A program made the position numbers and the translations under genes. A stretch of DNA of 64,000 bases. It comes from Citrobacter sp. Res13-Sevr-PEB04-36. Lineage in GTDB: Bacteria; Pseudomonadota; Gammaproteobacteria; Enterobacterales; Enterobacteriaceae. Location of the stretch: contig NZ_JADABY010000025.1 in NCBI RefSeq assembly GCF_015672735.1, forward strand, positions 95,875 to 159,874, written 5' to 3'. Below the pieces are notes generated by a model. The model was not told the origin of the DNA. It did not search any database and saw only the letters and a program-made list of their open reading frames with translations. Numbering within the stretch: the first letter of the stretch is position 1; the number at the start of each line of letters is the position of its first letter. Shown one piece after another: positions 28,932 to 39,238 of the stretch.

Positions 28932-29933
28932 ATGAGTAAGATTGGCATTAACGGTTTTGGCCGTATCGGTCGTCTGGTATTGCGTCGACTTCTGGAAGTC
29001 AAAAGCAGTGTGGAGGTTGTCGCCATTAACGATCTGACCTCGCCAAAAATTCTCGCCTATCTGTTAAAACACGATTCAAACTATGGACCATTTCCCTGGA
29101 ACGTCGAATTTACCGAAGACTCGCTGATTGTCGATGGCAAAAAGATTGCCGTTTATGCAGAAAAAGAGGCCAAAAACATCCCGTGGAAAACGACCGGAGC
29201 GGATATTATTATCGAGTGCACCGGTTTTTATACTTCGACAGAAAAAGCGCAAGCACACCTGGATGCCGGAGCCAAAAAAGTCCTGATATCCGCCCCTGCC
29301 GGTGACATGAAGACCATTGTCTTTAACGTCAATGACGACACGATGGATGCGAGCGATCAAATTATATCTGTTGCATCGTGCACCACTAACTGCCTGGCGC
29401 CGATGGCGAAAGCGCTGCACGATAACTTCGGTATTCAGCTTGGCACCATGACCACTATTCACGCCTATACGGGCACCCAATCGCTGGTCGACGGCCCACG
29501 CGGGAAAGATCTGCGCGCCTCACGCGCGGCGGCGGAGAACATCATTCCCCATACCACCGGAGCTGCGAAAGCCATCGGATTGGTTATTCCAGCGCTGAGC
29601 GGTAAATTGAAAGGTCATGCCCAGCGAGTGCCGGTCAAGACCGGATCCGTCACTGAGCTGGTCTCTGTTTTGGGCAAAAAAGTCACTGCCGAGGAGATCA
29701 ATAACGCATTGAAAAAGGCAACGCTAAATAATGAATCATTCGGCTATACCGATGAGGAAATTGTCTCGTCCGATGTCATTGGCTCACATTTCGGATCGGT
29801 ATTTGATGCCACCCAAACCGAGATTACCGAGGTGGGCGATCTGCAGTTGGTCAAAACCGTCGCCTGGTACGATAACGAATACGGTTTTGTTACCCAACTG
29901 ATTCGAACACTGGATAAATTTATCAAACTCTGA
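28932..29933 (+). CDS. gapC: GapC, glyceraldehyde-3-phosphate dehydrogenase (intact)
   Basis: A 333-residue NAD-dependent GAPDH. The Rossmann motif [14 protein letters not shown] opens the protein, the catalytic ASCTTNC (Cys about 150) is complete, and the C-terminal [10 protein letters not shown] is conserved. It oxidises glyceraldehyde 3-phosphate in glycolysis. gapC is a broken gene in K-12; here the frame has no interruption and starts behind GGAG. It ends at its own strong terminator. Whether it is expressed is unknown; GapA elsewhere would be the main enzyme. Confidence 0.92.
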   Translation: MSKIGINGFGRIGRLVLRRLLEVKSSVEVVAINDLTSPKILAYLLKHDSNYGPFPWNVEFTEDSLIVDGKKIAVYAEKEAKNIPWKTTGADIIIECTGFYTSTEKAQAHLDAGAKKVLISAPAGDMKTIVFNVNDDTMDASDQIISVASCTTNCLAPMAKALHDNFGIQLGTMTTIHAYTGTQSLVDGPRGKDLRASRAAAENIIPHTTGAAKAIGLVIPALSGKLKGHAQRVPVKTGSVTELVSVLGKKVTAEEINNALKKATLNNESFGYTDEEIVSSDVIGSHFGSVFDATQTEITEVGDLQLVKTVAWYDNEYGFVTQLIRTLDKFIKL

Positions 29934-29939
29934 CGTTAT

Positions 29940-29972
29940 GGCGGAGGTTATTTGCCTCCGCCTCATTTTATT
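29940..29972 (+). terminator. Intrinsic terminator of gapC
   Basis: GGCGGAGG (29940-29947) pairs with CCTCCGCC (29955-29962) and is followed by TCATTTTATTT. Stands seven bases after the gapC stop. Confidence 0.85.
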
Positions 29973-30062
29973 TCTCGCTAATTCAATACGTTGTGAATCG
30001 CTCCCCGTTTTCAATTGATGAATTGTGCTATAGCTATCCTTTGCCACTAAGGGAGCTGAATA

Positions 30063-30989
30063 ATGGAAGCACTGAGCCGTGAAACATTAGAGAATATGAT
30101 GGCGCAAGCCGTTGCCCACGCGACCACCTACCCCATCTGGCCGCAGGGTGAAGCCCCCGGAGCAAAAAATAGCGATGCGGTGTTTACGCCGGAACCCCGG
30201 CACACGGGGACGTCTGATTACGATCGCGCGGTGACGGGTATTCGCGCCCCCGAAATTACCGTCTATGCCCCCGCCAAACCAAACGGCGTGGGGATTCTGG
30301 TCACACCAGGCGGTTCTTATCGTCGCGTTGTGATGGATAAAGAAGGCAGCGCGCTGGCACCGTTCTTTACCGCGCTCGGCTATACCCTATTTGTGATGAC
30401 CTATCGCATGCCGGGAGACGGTCACGAGGAAGCGTCAAATGCGCCACTGGCCGACGCCCAGCGCGCTATCCGCTACATTCGCGCCAACGCACCGCAGTGG
30501 AAAATCGATCCGCAACGTCTCGGCGTGCTGGGGTTTTCCTCCGGGGGGCACGTCGCCGCCAGCCTGGGAACCCGCTTTGCCGAGTCGGTGTATGCGCCGA
30601 TAGATAGCATTGATGAACAGCCTACTCGCCCGGCGTTCATGGCGCTGGTTTATCCGGTAATTAGCCTGCGGGAAGGTGTCGCCCATCCAGGCTCACGCCT
30701 TGAGCTGGTTGGCGCAGAACCCACCGAGCCAGATATTCACCACTACTCTCTGGAAGAGAGAGCAGATGACACCACCCCGCCTGCCTTCCTGCTGCACGCC
30801 ATTGACGATCCGGCGGTCAAAGTCGAGAACAGTCTGGTCTTGTTTACTGCGCTACGCAAGCTGGGCGTACCGGTTGAAATGCATCTGTTTGAACGGGGCA
30901 AGCATGGATTTGGTATTCGCGATACGCAAGGACTTCCGCTGGCCATCTGGCCGGAGATGATGATGAACTGGATAGCCAGCAAGGTGTAA
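30063..30989 (+). CDS. Alpha/beta-hydrolase, esterase-like
   Basis: A 308-residue serine hydrolase of the BD-FAE/endo-xylanase esterase type. The oxyanion block is TPGGSYRRVVMDKEG (HGG-like), the nucleophile is Ser in GFSSGGH, the acid Asp probably in IDDPAVKVEN and the catalytic His in GKHGFG, in the correct order and spacing. No signal peptide, so it should be cytosolic and act on an acylated or lactone-like substrate. It lies alone between gapC and aldA and is not part of the K-12 locus. A purine-rich GGGAG precedes the ATG. Substrate not known. Confidence 0.85.
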   Translation: MEALSRETLENMMAQAVAHATTYPIWPQGEAPGAKNSDAVFTPEPRHTGTSDYDRAVTGIRAPEITVYAPAKPNGVGILVTPGGSYRRVVMDKEGSALAPFFTALGYTLFVMTYRMPGDGHEEASNAPLADAQRAIRYIRANAPQWKIDPQRLGVLGFSSGGHVAASLGTRFAESVYAPIDSIDEQPTRPAFMALVYPVISLREGVAHPGSRLELVGAEPTEPDIHHYSLEERADDTTPPAFLLHAIDDPAVKVENSLVLFTALRKLGVPVEMHLFERGKHGFGIRDTQGLPLAIWPEMMMNWIASKV

Positions 30990-30995
30990 TGATTA

Positions 30996-31025
30996 TGCCG
31001 GGTAGGCCGCTAAACCGACCCGGCA
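30996..31025. repeat. REP-like inverted repeat between convergent genes
   Basis: TGCCGGGT (30996-31003) and ACCCGGCA (31018-31025) form a REP-type stem between the hydrolase gene and the aldA pseudogene, ending 6 bases from the aldA stop. It may protect the transcript ends of both genes. Confidence 0.55.
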
Positions 31026-31031
31026 AAAAAA

Positions 31032-32470
31032 TCAGGATTGCAGATAAACCACCTGCGTTTGCAGATATTCGTTCAGACCGTGCTTACCATCTGCCCCGCC
31101 AATACCGGACTTGCGCCAGCCTGCGTGGAAGCCCTGCATCGCCTCGAAGTTTTCACGGTTAATATAGGTTTCGCCAAATTTCAGTCCCTTAATCGCCTTC
31201 ATTGCCGTATTCAGGTTTTGCGTGTAAATCGATGAGGTCAGACCGTAGTCACTGTCATTAGCCATCGCAATTGCCTCGTCCAGCGAGCCAAACGACACCA
31301 CCGGCAGCACCGGACCAAAGGTCTCTTCGTGCATAATCGCCATCTCCTGACGCACATCCAGCAGCAAGGTTGGCGGGTAGTAATACCCCTTCCCTTCAAC
31401 CGCTTTACCACCCAGCACCACGCGGGCCCCTTCCTGCACCGCACGCGCAACTTTCTGCTCCACGCGTTCCCGCGCCGCGGCGTTAATCAGCGGTCCCATT
31501 GAAATATCGTTACGTTCCGCAGGATTGCCAAACTGCACCGCTTTCATCGCCTCGCCCAGGCGATTAACAAACTGGTCGTAAATGCCGTTCTGGACGTACA
31601 CCCGCTCGGCGCAGTTACACACCTGCCCGGTATTAATCACGCGGGAATCGACAATCGCCTTAACGGCCAGTTCGAGATCCGCATCATCCATCACGATAGC
31701 CGGGGCCTTACCGCCCAGCTCCAAGCACACTTTGGTGATGTTTTTCGCCGCTGCCGCCATAATTTTCTCACCGGCCACCACGCTGCCGGTCATGCTGACC
31801 ATCGCCACTTTCGGGTTCCCAGCCAGCTCCTGACCCACCGTCTCGCCCCGTCCGAGCACCAGGTTAAACACCCCGCGCGGCAGGCCGATGTCATCGACAA
31901 TTTTGGCGAAGGCAATAGCGTTGTTCGGCGTAAATTCGCTTGGCTTAATAACAATGGTATTCCCGGTCAGCAAGGCGGGTGCCAGCTTACGGGCGATCAG
32001 GAAAAACGGGAAGTTCCACGGCAGAATGCCCGTGGTTACGCCAAGAGCGCGTTTAAACAGCAGGATGTTTTCGCCCGGGCGATCGCTTTGCAAGATCTCG
32101 CCTTCATAGCGACGGGCCCACTCGGCCATGTAATCGATATAGTCGGCGGTAAACGCGACTTCAACATCCGCAAGTTGCTGGATTTTCCGCCCTCCGCCAC
32201 GATCAGTGCGCTAATTTCATCGGCACGTTCGCGGATCCCGGCGGAAATCTTGCGTAGCCAGCTGGCGCGCTCAATGGCGGGCAGCGCCTCCCATTGAGGC
32301 TGGGCGCGATGTGCCGCATCAATCGCTTTGCGCGCATCTTCGGCGCGGCCATCAGGAATACGGGAAATCACCTCTTCCGTCGCCGGATTAACGACATCAA
32401 TCCAGGCGTCATCGTGCTAGGTCACAAACTGCCCATCGATATACATAGGATGTTGTACGGGTACTGACAT
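31032..32470 (-). pseudogene. aldA: aldA (lactaldehyde/glycolaldehyde dehydrogenase), doubly broken
   Basis: The reading frames 31032-32129 and the preceding 32036-32371 and 32470 parts reconstruct a full NAD-dependent aldehyde dehydrogenase of the E. coli AldA type (catalytic Cys in GQVCNCAERV, Glu in CLELGGKAP). Two defects are seen. Codon 18, tryptophan in E. coli (FVTW), is TAG (32417-32419). A one-base loss in a four-T run (32183-32186; five would keep frame) shifts the frame after EGGK. The intact C-terminal part could be made only from an internal start. An intact copy would oxidise lactaldehyde from fucose and rhamnose use. Two independent lesions argue for genuine decay instead of a single sequencing slip. 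Confidence 0.9.
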
Positions 32471-32628
32471 GCGCTTCTCCTGTAATTGATTTGTTTTTAA
32501 CAAGTAAAACTATTGTTAATTAATATCAATCATGCATAACACATTGCCACTGCGATGGTGGTTCTGTGAGCCACTTCATAAAAGTGTCAGGCGACGTCGT
32601 GGTGAAGAGAAAAAATAGACGGGATTAA

Positions 32629-32662
32629 TGCCCGTTTGCACAAAAAAAATGACAAACGGGCA
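32629..32662. repeat. Inverted repeat downstream of ydcF
   Basis: TGCCCGTTTG (32629-32638) and CAAACGGGCA (32653-32662) surround a 14-base loop with eight A bases. It begins 7 bases after the ydcF stop and probably forms the 3' end of its transcript, though the U-run would sit in the loop, as in the tehB hairpin. Confidence 0.5.
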
Positions 32663-32669
32663 GCAGAGA

Positions 32670-33467
32670 TTACAGAGAACGGCTGTTCAGTAAGTCAATC
32701 AACGTAGCGTCGTGTTGCAAATGTAACCACGCATCTTCGACGGTCTGCGGAATATCGACATGTGCAATAAAATCTCGCCCCCGAGGACCATAGCCGGTTT
32801 CATCATCACGCAGACGCGGAAGCTCACCGGTAATGAGAGACAGGTAACGGTCCACCGACCACAGACCTTCAGCGGTTGGCACGAAATCCACACCGCCACC
32901 CTGCGCAGTCAACTCAGGGACAAAACCCGGGAAGCTGAGCCAACGCGGAGCCTGTGGATCGTCACGCGTTACGCGCTCAAATGTCGCCATCGTGCGACGC
33001 TGCATGGTGGGGTCCTGCACCACAATCACGGTTCCCATGGTTTGGGTCGCCTGGCGCAGTAACGCACAGCTAAAGCGGGCATTCTCTCCACAGTTGGTGG
33101 ACTGATCCTCCACCCAAATCTTCTCACCGGGAATTTGCCAGAACTGGTGCGCGATATCGGCAAGGATCGCCGCTTCCGCACGTCCGGTGGTACGCAGGGT
33201 GTTATAGCGTGGATGCTGCGCGATGGCGGCATACAGGAAGGTCGTGGAGTGACCGATACCGCCGCTAATCAGTAAGGGAACTTGTTGTTCTTTTGCTATC
33301 CGACAGGCCGCGTCGATGGTCGGGATCACCGCGTTCCCCGCCAGAATCACGCAATCGGCTTTATATGAAAGCGGGTCTGAGAAATCACTCTGCGCCAGCC
33401 ATTGCCCCACCGTATTTATAGCTGCAAGCGTGGCATCAGAAAGTGCCGGAAATGCACTCAAATTCAT
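32670..33467 (-). CDS. ydcF: YdcF, DUF218-family SAM-binding protein
   Basis: A 265-residue cytosolic protein of the DUF218/ElyC-like fold; E. coli YdcF binds S-adenosylmethionine in a structural study, with no known reaction. DUF218 motifs are visible: [37 protein letters not shown]. The start [15 protein letters not shown] at 33467 follows GGAGG and is one residue shorter than K-12 YdcF; an ATG 13 codons upstream is poorly placed. Confidence 0.9.
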   Translation of the reverse strand: MNLSAFPALSDATLAAINTVGQWLAQSDFSDPLSYKADCVILAGNAVIPTIDAACRIAKEQQVPLLISGGIGHSTTFLYAAIAQHPRYNTLRTTGRAEAAILADIAHQFWQIPGEKIWVEDQSTNCGENARFSCALLRQATQTMGTVIVVQDPTMQRRTMATFERVTRDDPQAPRWLSFPGFVPELTAQGGGVDFVPTAEGLWSVDRYLSLITGELPRLRDDETGYGPRGRDFIAHVDIPQTVEDAWLHLQHDATLIDLLNSRSL

Positions 33468-33524
33468 AAATCCTCCTCTTTGCTCCTCGCAGAATACCGC
33501 GCGCATAATTTAACGAGAAGTTAA

Positions 33525-34076
33525 TCACTCTGAAAGAATAGCGGGTTGTGGATTTTCCCACTGGCACACAAGTTTCAGGCAGTCGGCACCTTTATAAATA
33601 CACTCTTCATAAATACGGTACCCCACAACTTCCGCCACGCGAACTGAGGCCGGATTATTCTTTGCGATAAGGCAAACTGTTCTGGCAGGTGAAAAAGCAT
33701 CCACAAACCACTGATGAGCCGCGATTGCAGCTTCCTGGGCAATTCCCCTCCCCTGAGCCGACGGTGAGATGACCCATGATGCTTCGGCGAAAGGATCAAA
33801 GTCTGGCCCCCTACTACGATGAAAATGAGCCAGCCCAGTTTCACCTAAAAAACGACCATCGTATTTTTGAAAAACAGAAAAGATGCCATAGCCAAACGTA
33901 GCCCAATGACCGATGTTTCGTAACAACCGATTCCAGCCTTCTTCTGGCGTAAACCCCGGAGCATTCGCGAGATGAAATATATTGGGGTCCGCGTACAGGG
34001 GATACCATACGTCAAAATCATTGATCGTTTGCGGACGCAAAATCAGTCGGTCCGTAGTAATAGAAAATGTTTTCAT
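33525..34076 (-). CDS. GNAT acetyltransferase (RimJ/RimL type)
   Basis: A 183-residue N-acetyltransferase. It opens with SITTDRLILRPQTINDFDVW, as in RimJ/RimL-like proteins, has the acetyl-CoA loop in SPSAQGRGIAQEAAIAA, and ends with VRVAEVVGYRIYEECIYKG. Target not known. Several ATGs cluster at 34076-34106 without a strong ribosome-binding site; MKTFSITTDRL at 34076 is the family-like start. It follows hrpA's terminator-separated end and is absent from the K-12 hrpA-ydcF interval. Confidence 0.82.
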   Translation of the reverse strand: MKTFSITTDRLILRPQTINDFDVWYPLYADPNIFHLANAPGFTPEEGWNRLLRNIGHWATFGYGIFSVFQKYDGRFLGETGLAHFHRSRGPDFDPFAEASWVISPSAQGRGIAQEAAIAAHQWFVDAFSPARTVCLIAKNNPASVRVAEVVGYRIYEECIYKGADCLKLVCQWENPQPAILSE

Positions 34077-34152
34077 TATCATCATCGCTACTCTACTGAG
34101 CCGCACACTGAGTAATGGTGTGACAGCATGACCTGCTTTTATCAGAATTCAT

Positions 34153-34185
34153 AAAAAAGCCCGGCTGTTTGCGCTAGCCGGGCTT
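34153..34185 (-). terminator. Intrinsic terminator of hrpA
   Basis: AAGCCCGGCT and AGCCGGGCTT pair around a nine-base loop with a T-run of six on the hrpA strand. It starts 26 bases after the hrpA stop. Confidence 0.88.
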
Positions 34186-34210
34186 CTCGAAAGTAAGCCA
34201 AAAAACGTGG

Positions 34211-37200
34211 TCAGCCGCTAATCTGATCCATCGCTTGCAGGATACGCTTATCCGAAATCGGATACGGCGTACCAAGCTGCTGGGCAAAGTAGCTGACGCG
34301 CAGTTCTTCTATCATCCAGCGGATCTCTTTGACGTCTTCATCTTCGCGGCGTGCGGGCGGCAGTTTATTGAACCACTGCTGCCAGGCCTGTTGCACGCTG
34401 TCCACTTTCAGCATCTGCGCACGATCGCGGTGCGGATCGATGGCCAGTTTCTCCAGACGTTTTTCAATGGCCTGTAAATAACGCAGCGTATCACCCAGGC
34501 GTTTGAAGCCGTTGCCAGTGACGAACCCACGGTAGACCAGCCCGCCCATTTGCGCTTTGATATCCGAAAGCCCCAGCGCCATGGTCATGTCCACGCGGCC
34601 TTTCAGGCGTTTGTTGATATTGAACACCGCCGTCAGGATCTGTTCGACCTGTTTAGCAATCTCCACCACGGTGTCGTTCAGTTCGGCACGCACTTTTTCG
34701 TGCAACGCCGCAAAGCCCTCTTCCGTCCACACCGGGCCGCCGTTGGCGTCGATCAGCCGATCCACGCCGCAGGAGATACAGTCATCAATCAAATCCAGTA
34801 CTTTGCCGTACGGGTTAAAGTACAGCCCCAGCTTGGCTTTGTTCGGCAGCTTCTCGTGCAGATACTTGATGGGCGACGGAATATTCAGCAGCAGCAGACG
34901 GCGTAACCCGCTCCACATGGCCTGCTGTTGTTCCAGCGGATTATCAAATAGCTTGATGGCCACGCTGTCGCGCTCATCCACCAGCGCGGGCCACGCTTTG
35001 ACTTTATAGTTACCGCGTTTTTGCTCGTAGCTTTCCGGCAACTGGCCGAAGCTCCAGATGTGCAGCCCGCTCTGTTCGATGCCGTCATCCGCCACCGCCG
35101 ACAGTGTTTCCTGCACTTTGCCTTTCAGCGCGTCTTTCAACGCCTGCAGCGAACGACCTTCCTGCAGCTTCTTGTTTTTATCATCCACCACCCTAAAGGT
35201 GATTTTCAGGTGATCGGGCACCTGATCCCAGTGCCAGTCGTCGCGGTCAACGGTAACGCCAGTCATCCGGCGCAGTTCGCGCTCCAGCGAATCCAGCAAC
35301 GGCAGTTCCAGCGGCGTTACGCGGCCTAAAAACGCTTCCGCATAGTTTGGCGCTGGCACAAAGTTGCGTCGCACCGGCTTCGGCAGTGATTTAATCAAGG
35401 CGATAACCAGTTCGCGACGCAGCCCCGGAATCTGCCATTCAAACCCGGCCTCTTCGACCTGGTTTAACAGCGGCAGCGGAATATGCACGGTAACACCGTC
35501 TGCGTCAGCGCCAGGCTCAAACTGATAGCTCAGCCGTAGCTTGAGGTTACCCTGATGCCAGAAGTTCGGGTAATCCAGCTTGCTGATTTTTTCCGCGCCT
35601 TCTTTGATGAGCATGCTCTTTTCAAAGTTGAGCAGGTCCGGCGTTTCACGGCTAACCTTTTTCCACCAGCTATCAAAATGGCGGGCAGAGACCACATCAT
35701 GGCTGATGCGCTGGTCGTAAAATTCAAACAGCGTTTCATCATCGACCAGAATATCGCGGCGGCGTGATTTGTGTTCTAACTCTTCCACTTCCGCCCGCAG
35801 CTTCAGGTTGTCGCGGAAAAACGCATGGCGGGTCTGCCAGTCGCCTTCCACCAGTGCGTGACGGATAAACAGTTCGCGCGACAGCGCAGGGTCTATCAGG
35901 CTGTAATTGACCTTACGGGCCGCGACAATCGGCAGCCCGTAGACGGTGACTTTTTCTGTCGCCATCACCGCGCCCTGCGCACGCTCCCAGTGCGGTTCAC
36001 TGTACGAACGTTTAATCAAATGCTGAGCAACCGGCTCCACCCACTCAGGGTCGATGCGTGCGGCAATCCGTCCCCACAGTCGGCTGGTTTCCACCAGTTC
36101 TGCCACCATCGTCCACTTCGGCGGTTTTTTGAACAATCCGGAGCCAGGGAAGATCGAAAAACGAGCGTTGCGCGCGCCGGTAAATTCCTGCTTATCAGCA
36201 TCTTTCATCCCGATATGCGACAGTAACCCGGTCAGCAGCGCGACATGGATCTCCCGATACTCAGCAGGCTCGCTGTTAACCGGGATCCCTAACTCTTTCA
36301 CCACTTGACGTAGCTGGGTGTAAACATCCTGCCATTCACGCACGCGCAGATAGTTGAGGAAATCGAGCTTGCACTGACGGCGGAACTGGTTAGACGACAG
36401 CGCTTTTTGCTGCTCGCCAAGGTAGTTCCACAAGTTGACAAACGCGAGGAAGTCGGACTCTTTGTCGTGGAATCGACGGTGTTTTTCGTCAGACGCCTGC
36501 TGTTTGTCCATCGGGCGCTCGCGCGGGTCCTGAATGGATAGCGCCGAAGTAATGATCATCGCCTCACGCACGCAGCCATGTTTCTGTGCTTCCAGCACCA
36601 TCCGCGCCAGACGCGGATCCACCGGCAGTTGGCTGAGCTGGCGGCCCAACGGCGTGAGTTTATACGCGGTTTGCTGTTCATCAGTGGTGATTGCGCCCAG
36701 CTCTTCCAGCAGGCGCACACCGTCCTGAATATTGCGTTTATCCGGCGCTTCCACGAACGGGAACGCGGCGATATCGCCCAGCCCCAGCGCGGTCATTTGC
36801 AGAATGACGGAGGCCAGGTTGGTACGCAGAATTTCCGGGTCGGTAAACTCCGGACGCGACAGGAAGTCGTCTTCAGAATACAGACGAATACAGATCCCTT
36901 CCGATACGCGTCCGCAGCGGCCTTTACGCTGGTTGGCGGAGGCCTGCGATACCGGCTCGATCGGCAGACGCTGGACTTTAGTACGGAAGCTGTAGCGGCT
37001 GATACGCGCGGTACCCGGGTCAATGACGTACTTGATCCCCGGCACGGTCAGTGAGGTTTCCGCCACGTTGGTCGCCAGCACAATGCGGCGTCCGCTGTGC
37101 GACTGAAACACGCGGTTCTGCTCGCTGTTGGAGAGTCGCGCATACAACGGCAGCACTTCGGTGTGGCGTAAATCCAGTTTATTCAGCGCATCGGCGGTGT

Positions 37201-38113
37201 CGCGGATCTCACGTTCACCGCTCATGAAGATCAGAATATCGCCCTGGCTTTCACGTCCCAGCTCATCCACCGCGTCGAAAATCGCCTGCAGCTGATCGCG
37301 CTCGGTGTCGTCCGCATCTTCAACAATTGGACGATAGCGCACTTCCACCGGGTACGTTCGGCCGGACACTTCGATAATCGGCGCGTTATTGAAATGCTTT
37401 GAAAAACGCTCAGGGTCGATGGTCGCCGAGGTGATAATGACTTTCAGATCCGGGCGACGCGGCAGCAGCTCTTTCAGATAGCCGAGCAGAAAATCGATGT
37501 TCAGGCTGCGTTCGTGGGCCTCATCGATGATGATGGTGTCGTACTGCATCAACATCCGGTCTTGCTGGATCTCCGCCAGCAGGATACCGTCCGTCATCAG
37601 CTTAACCATGGTGTTATCACTAACATGGTCGCTGAAACGCACTTTATACCCGATACAGCCGCCCGGCTCGGTTTGTAACTCTTCGGCGATACGGTTAGCT
37701 ACGGTACGCGCCGCCAGACGACGCGGCTGGGTATGGCCGATAAGCCCCTTCACCCCGCGCCCCAGTTCCATACAAATTTTTGGCAACTGGGTCGTTTTAC
37801 CGGAGCCAGTTTCCCCGGCAACAATCACCACCTGATGGTCGCGAACTGCGTCCAGGATGTCCTGTTTTTTCTGGCTGACGGGCAGGTTTTCCGGGTAGGT
37901 AATGTCCGGTCGCGCCGCTTCACGCAGCACAACTTTACCGGCAGCCTGTTCAATCTCTTTTGCCATCTCCTGGTAAATGGCCTGTTGTGCATCAGGATTT
38001 TTAACCTTCTTCACGCCGTGCAGACGGCGGGAGAAACGCTGTCTGTCACGCAGCATCAGCGATTCCAACTGCTGCTGCAGCATATTGAAGGTTATTTTTT
38101 GTTGTTCTGTCAT
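34211..38113 (-). CDS. hrpA: HrpA, DEAH-box RNA helicase
   Basis: A 1300-residue ATP-dependent RNA helicase. Walker A GETGSGKTT is at residues 100-108, DEAH at 197-200 and SAT at 229-231; motif VI is ANQRKGRCGRVSEG. The long C-terminal part carries the HA2, OB-fold and DUF3418 regions found in bacterial HrpA. Bacterial HrpA has been linked to rescue of stalled ribosomes and to mRNA processing. Length equals the E. coli protein, no interruption. Divergent from azoR by 201 bases. Confidence 0.95.
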   Translation of the reverse strand: MTEQQKITFNMLQQQLESLMLRDRQRFSRRLHGVKKVKNPDAQQAIYQEMAKEIEQAAGKVVLREAARPDITYPENLPVSQKKQDILDAVRDHQVVIVAGETGSGKTTQLPKICMELGRGVKGLIGHTQPRRLAARTVANRIAEELQTEPGGCIGYKVRFSDHVSDNTMVKLMTDGILLAEIQQDRMLMQYDTIIIDEAHERSLNIDFLLGYLKELLPRRPDLKVIITSATIDPERFSKHFNNAPIIEVSGRTYPVEVRYRPIVEDADDTERDQLQAIFDAVDELGRESQGDILIFMSGEREIRDTADALNKLDLRHTEVLPLYARLSNSEQNRVFQSHSGRRIVLATNVAETSLTVPGIKYVIDPGTARISRYSFRTKVQRLPIEPVSQASANQRKGRCGRVSEGICIRLYSEDDFLSRPEFTDPEILRTNLASVILQMTALGLGDIAAFPFVEAPDKRNIQDGVRLLEELGAITTDEQQTAYKLTPLGRQLSQLPVDPRLARMVLEAQKHGCVREAMIITSALSIQDPRERPMDKQQASDEKHRRFHDKESDFLAFVNLWNYLGEQQKALSSNQFRRQCKLDFLNYLRVREWQDVYTQLRQVVKELGIPVNSEPAEYREIHVALLTGLLSHIGMKDADKQEFTGARNARFSIFPGSGLFKKPPKWTMVAELVETSRLWGRIAARIDPEWVEPVAQHLIKRSYSEPHWERAQGAVMATEKVTVYGLPIVAARKVNYSLIDPALSRELFIRHALVEGDWQTRHAFFRDNLKLRAEVEELEHKSRRRDILVDDETLFEFYDQRISHDVVSARHFDSWWKKVSRETPDLLNFEKSMLIKEGAEKISKLDYPNFWHQGNLKLRLSYQFEPGADADGVTVHIPLPLLNQVEEAGFEWQIPGLRRELVIALIKSLPKPVRRNFVPAPNYAEAFLGRVTPLELPLLDSLERELRRMTGVTVDRDDWHWDQVPDHLKITFRVVDDKNKKLQEGRSLQALKDALKGKVQETLSAVADDGIEQSGLHIWSFGQLPESYEQKRGNYKVKAWPALVDERDSVAIKLFDNPLEQQQAMWSGLRRLLLLNIPSPIKYLHEKLPNKAKLGLYFNPYGKVLDLIDDCISCGVDRLIDANGGPVWTEEGFAALHEKVRAELNDTVVEIAKQVEQILTAVFNINKRLKGRVDMTMALGLSDIKAQMGGLVYRGFVTGNGFKRLGDTLRYLQAIEKRLEKLAIDPHRDRAQMLKVDSVQQAWQQWFNKLPPARREDEDVKEIRWMIEELRVSYFAQQLGTPYPISDKRILQAMDQISG

Positions 38114-38302
38114 AGCGTTAGAGGGCAGTGCTCTGCCGGGTTAAATCTCTTTAAGATGATAGATATAGAGTACCACATCGGCGCTTTTCATGTGTTGTTC
38201 AATAATTTCGAACATAGGATTCGATATATTGCGCTATCACTGCGGCAGGATTGTGAATAAAGTGTCAACAAGCAACGGGGCACATCCCCTTCAAACACAT
38301 AA

Positions 38303-38920
<618 letters not shown>

Positions 38921-38927
38921 TAATTCC

Positions 38928-38956
38928 CCCTCTCACCATCCGGTGAGAGGGTTTCT
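38928..38956. terminator. Terminator of azoR, probably bidirectional
   Basis: CCCTCTCACC (38928-38937) pairs with GGTGAGAGGG (38942-38951) around a four-base loop, with TTTCT on the right. It also lies 8 bases from the stop of the leftward small ORF, so it may close the ynb operon. Confidence 0.8.
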
Positions 38957-38963
38957 CCGGCAC

Positions 38964-39155
38964 TTACTTCTTTACCTGTACCCGTATCTGTTTGCCGTGA
39001 ATGCGATTAATATCACGCCAGATGGTTGCATAATCCCTGCATTTAGCCAGATTCTCTTCCCAGCAATGAAGCAAAAATTGTTCAGGCTCCGCGACATCCC
39101 GGCTTAACAGTTTGAATACCCAACGATTCCAGACATACCACTTGAGAAGCCACAT
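38964..39155 (-). CDS. Small tryptophan-rich protein of unknown function
   Basis: A 63-residue ORF, MWLLKWYVWNRWVFKLL then a charged C-terminus ending RVQVKK. It is rich in Trp at the N-terminus, which could insert as an amphipathic or short membrane helix. The ATG at 39155 has TGGAG seven bases upstream, which strongly supports expression; a longer frame from 39218 lacks such a site. It is the last gene of the leftward ynb cassette, 83 bases after the frameshifted membrane gene. I do not recognise its family. Confidence 0.6.
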   Translation of the reverse strand: MWLLKWYVWNRWVFKLLSRDVAEPEQFLLHCWEENLAKCRDYATIWRDINRIHGKQIRVQVKK

Positions 39156-39238
39156 GATTTCACTCCAGGAGATACCGGAGAGGGAATATATCAGCATCAA
39201 CGCCGTGTGGTGTGGCAACTATTGCGCTGCTGCAAACG

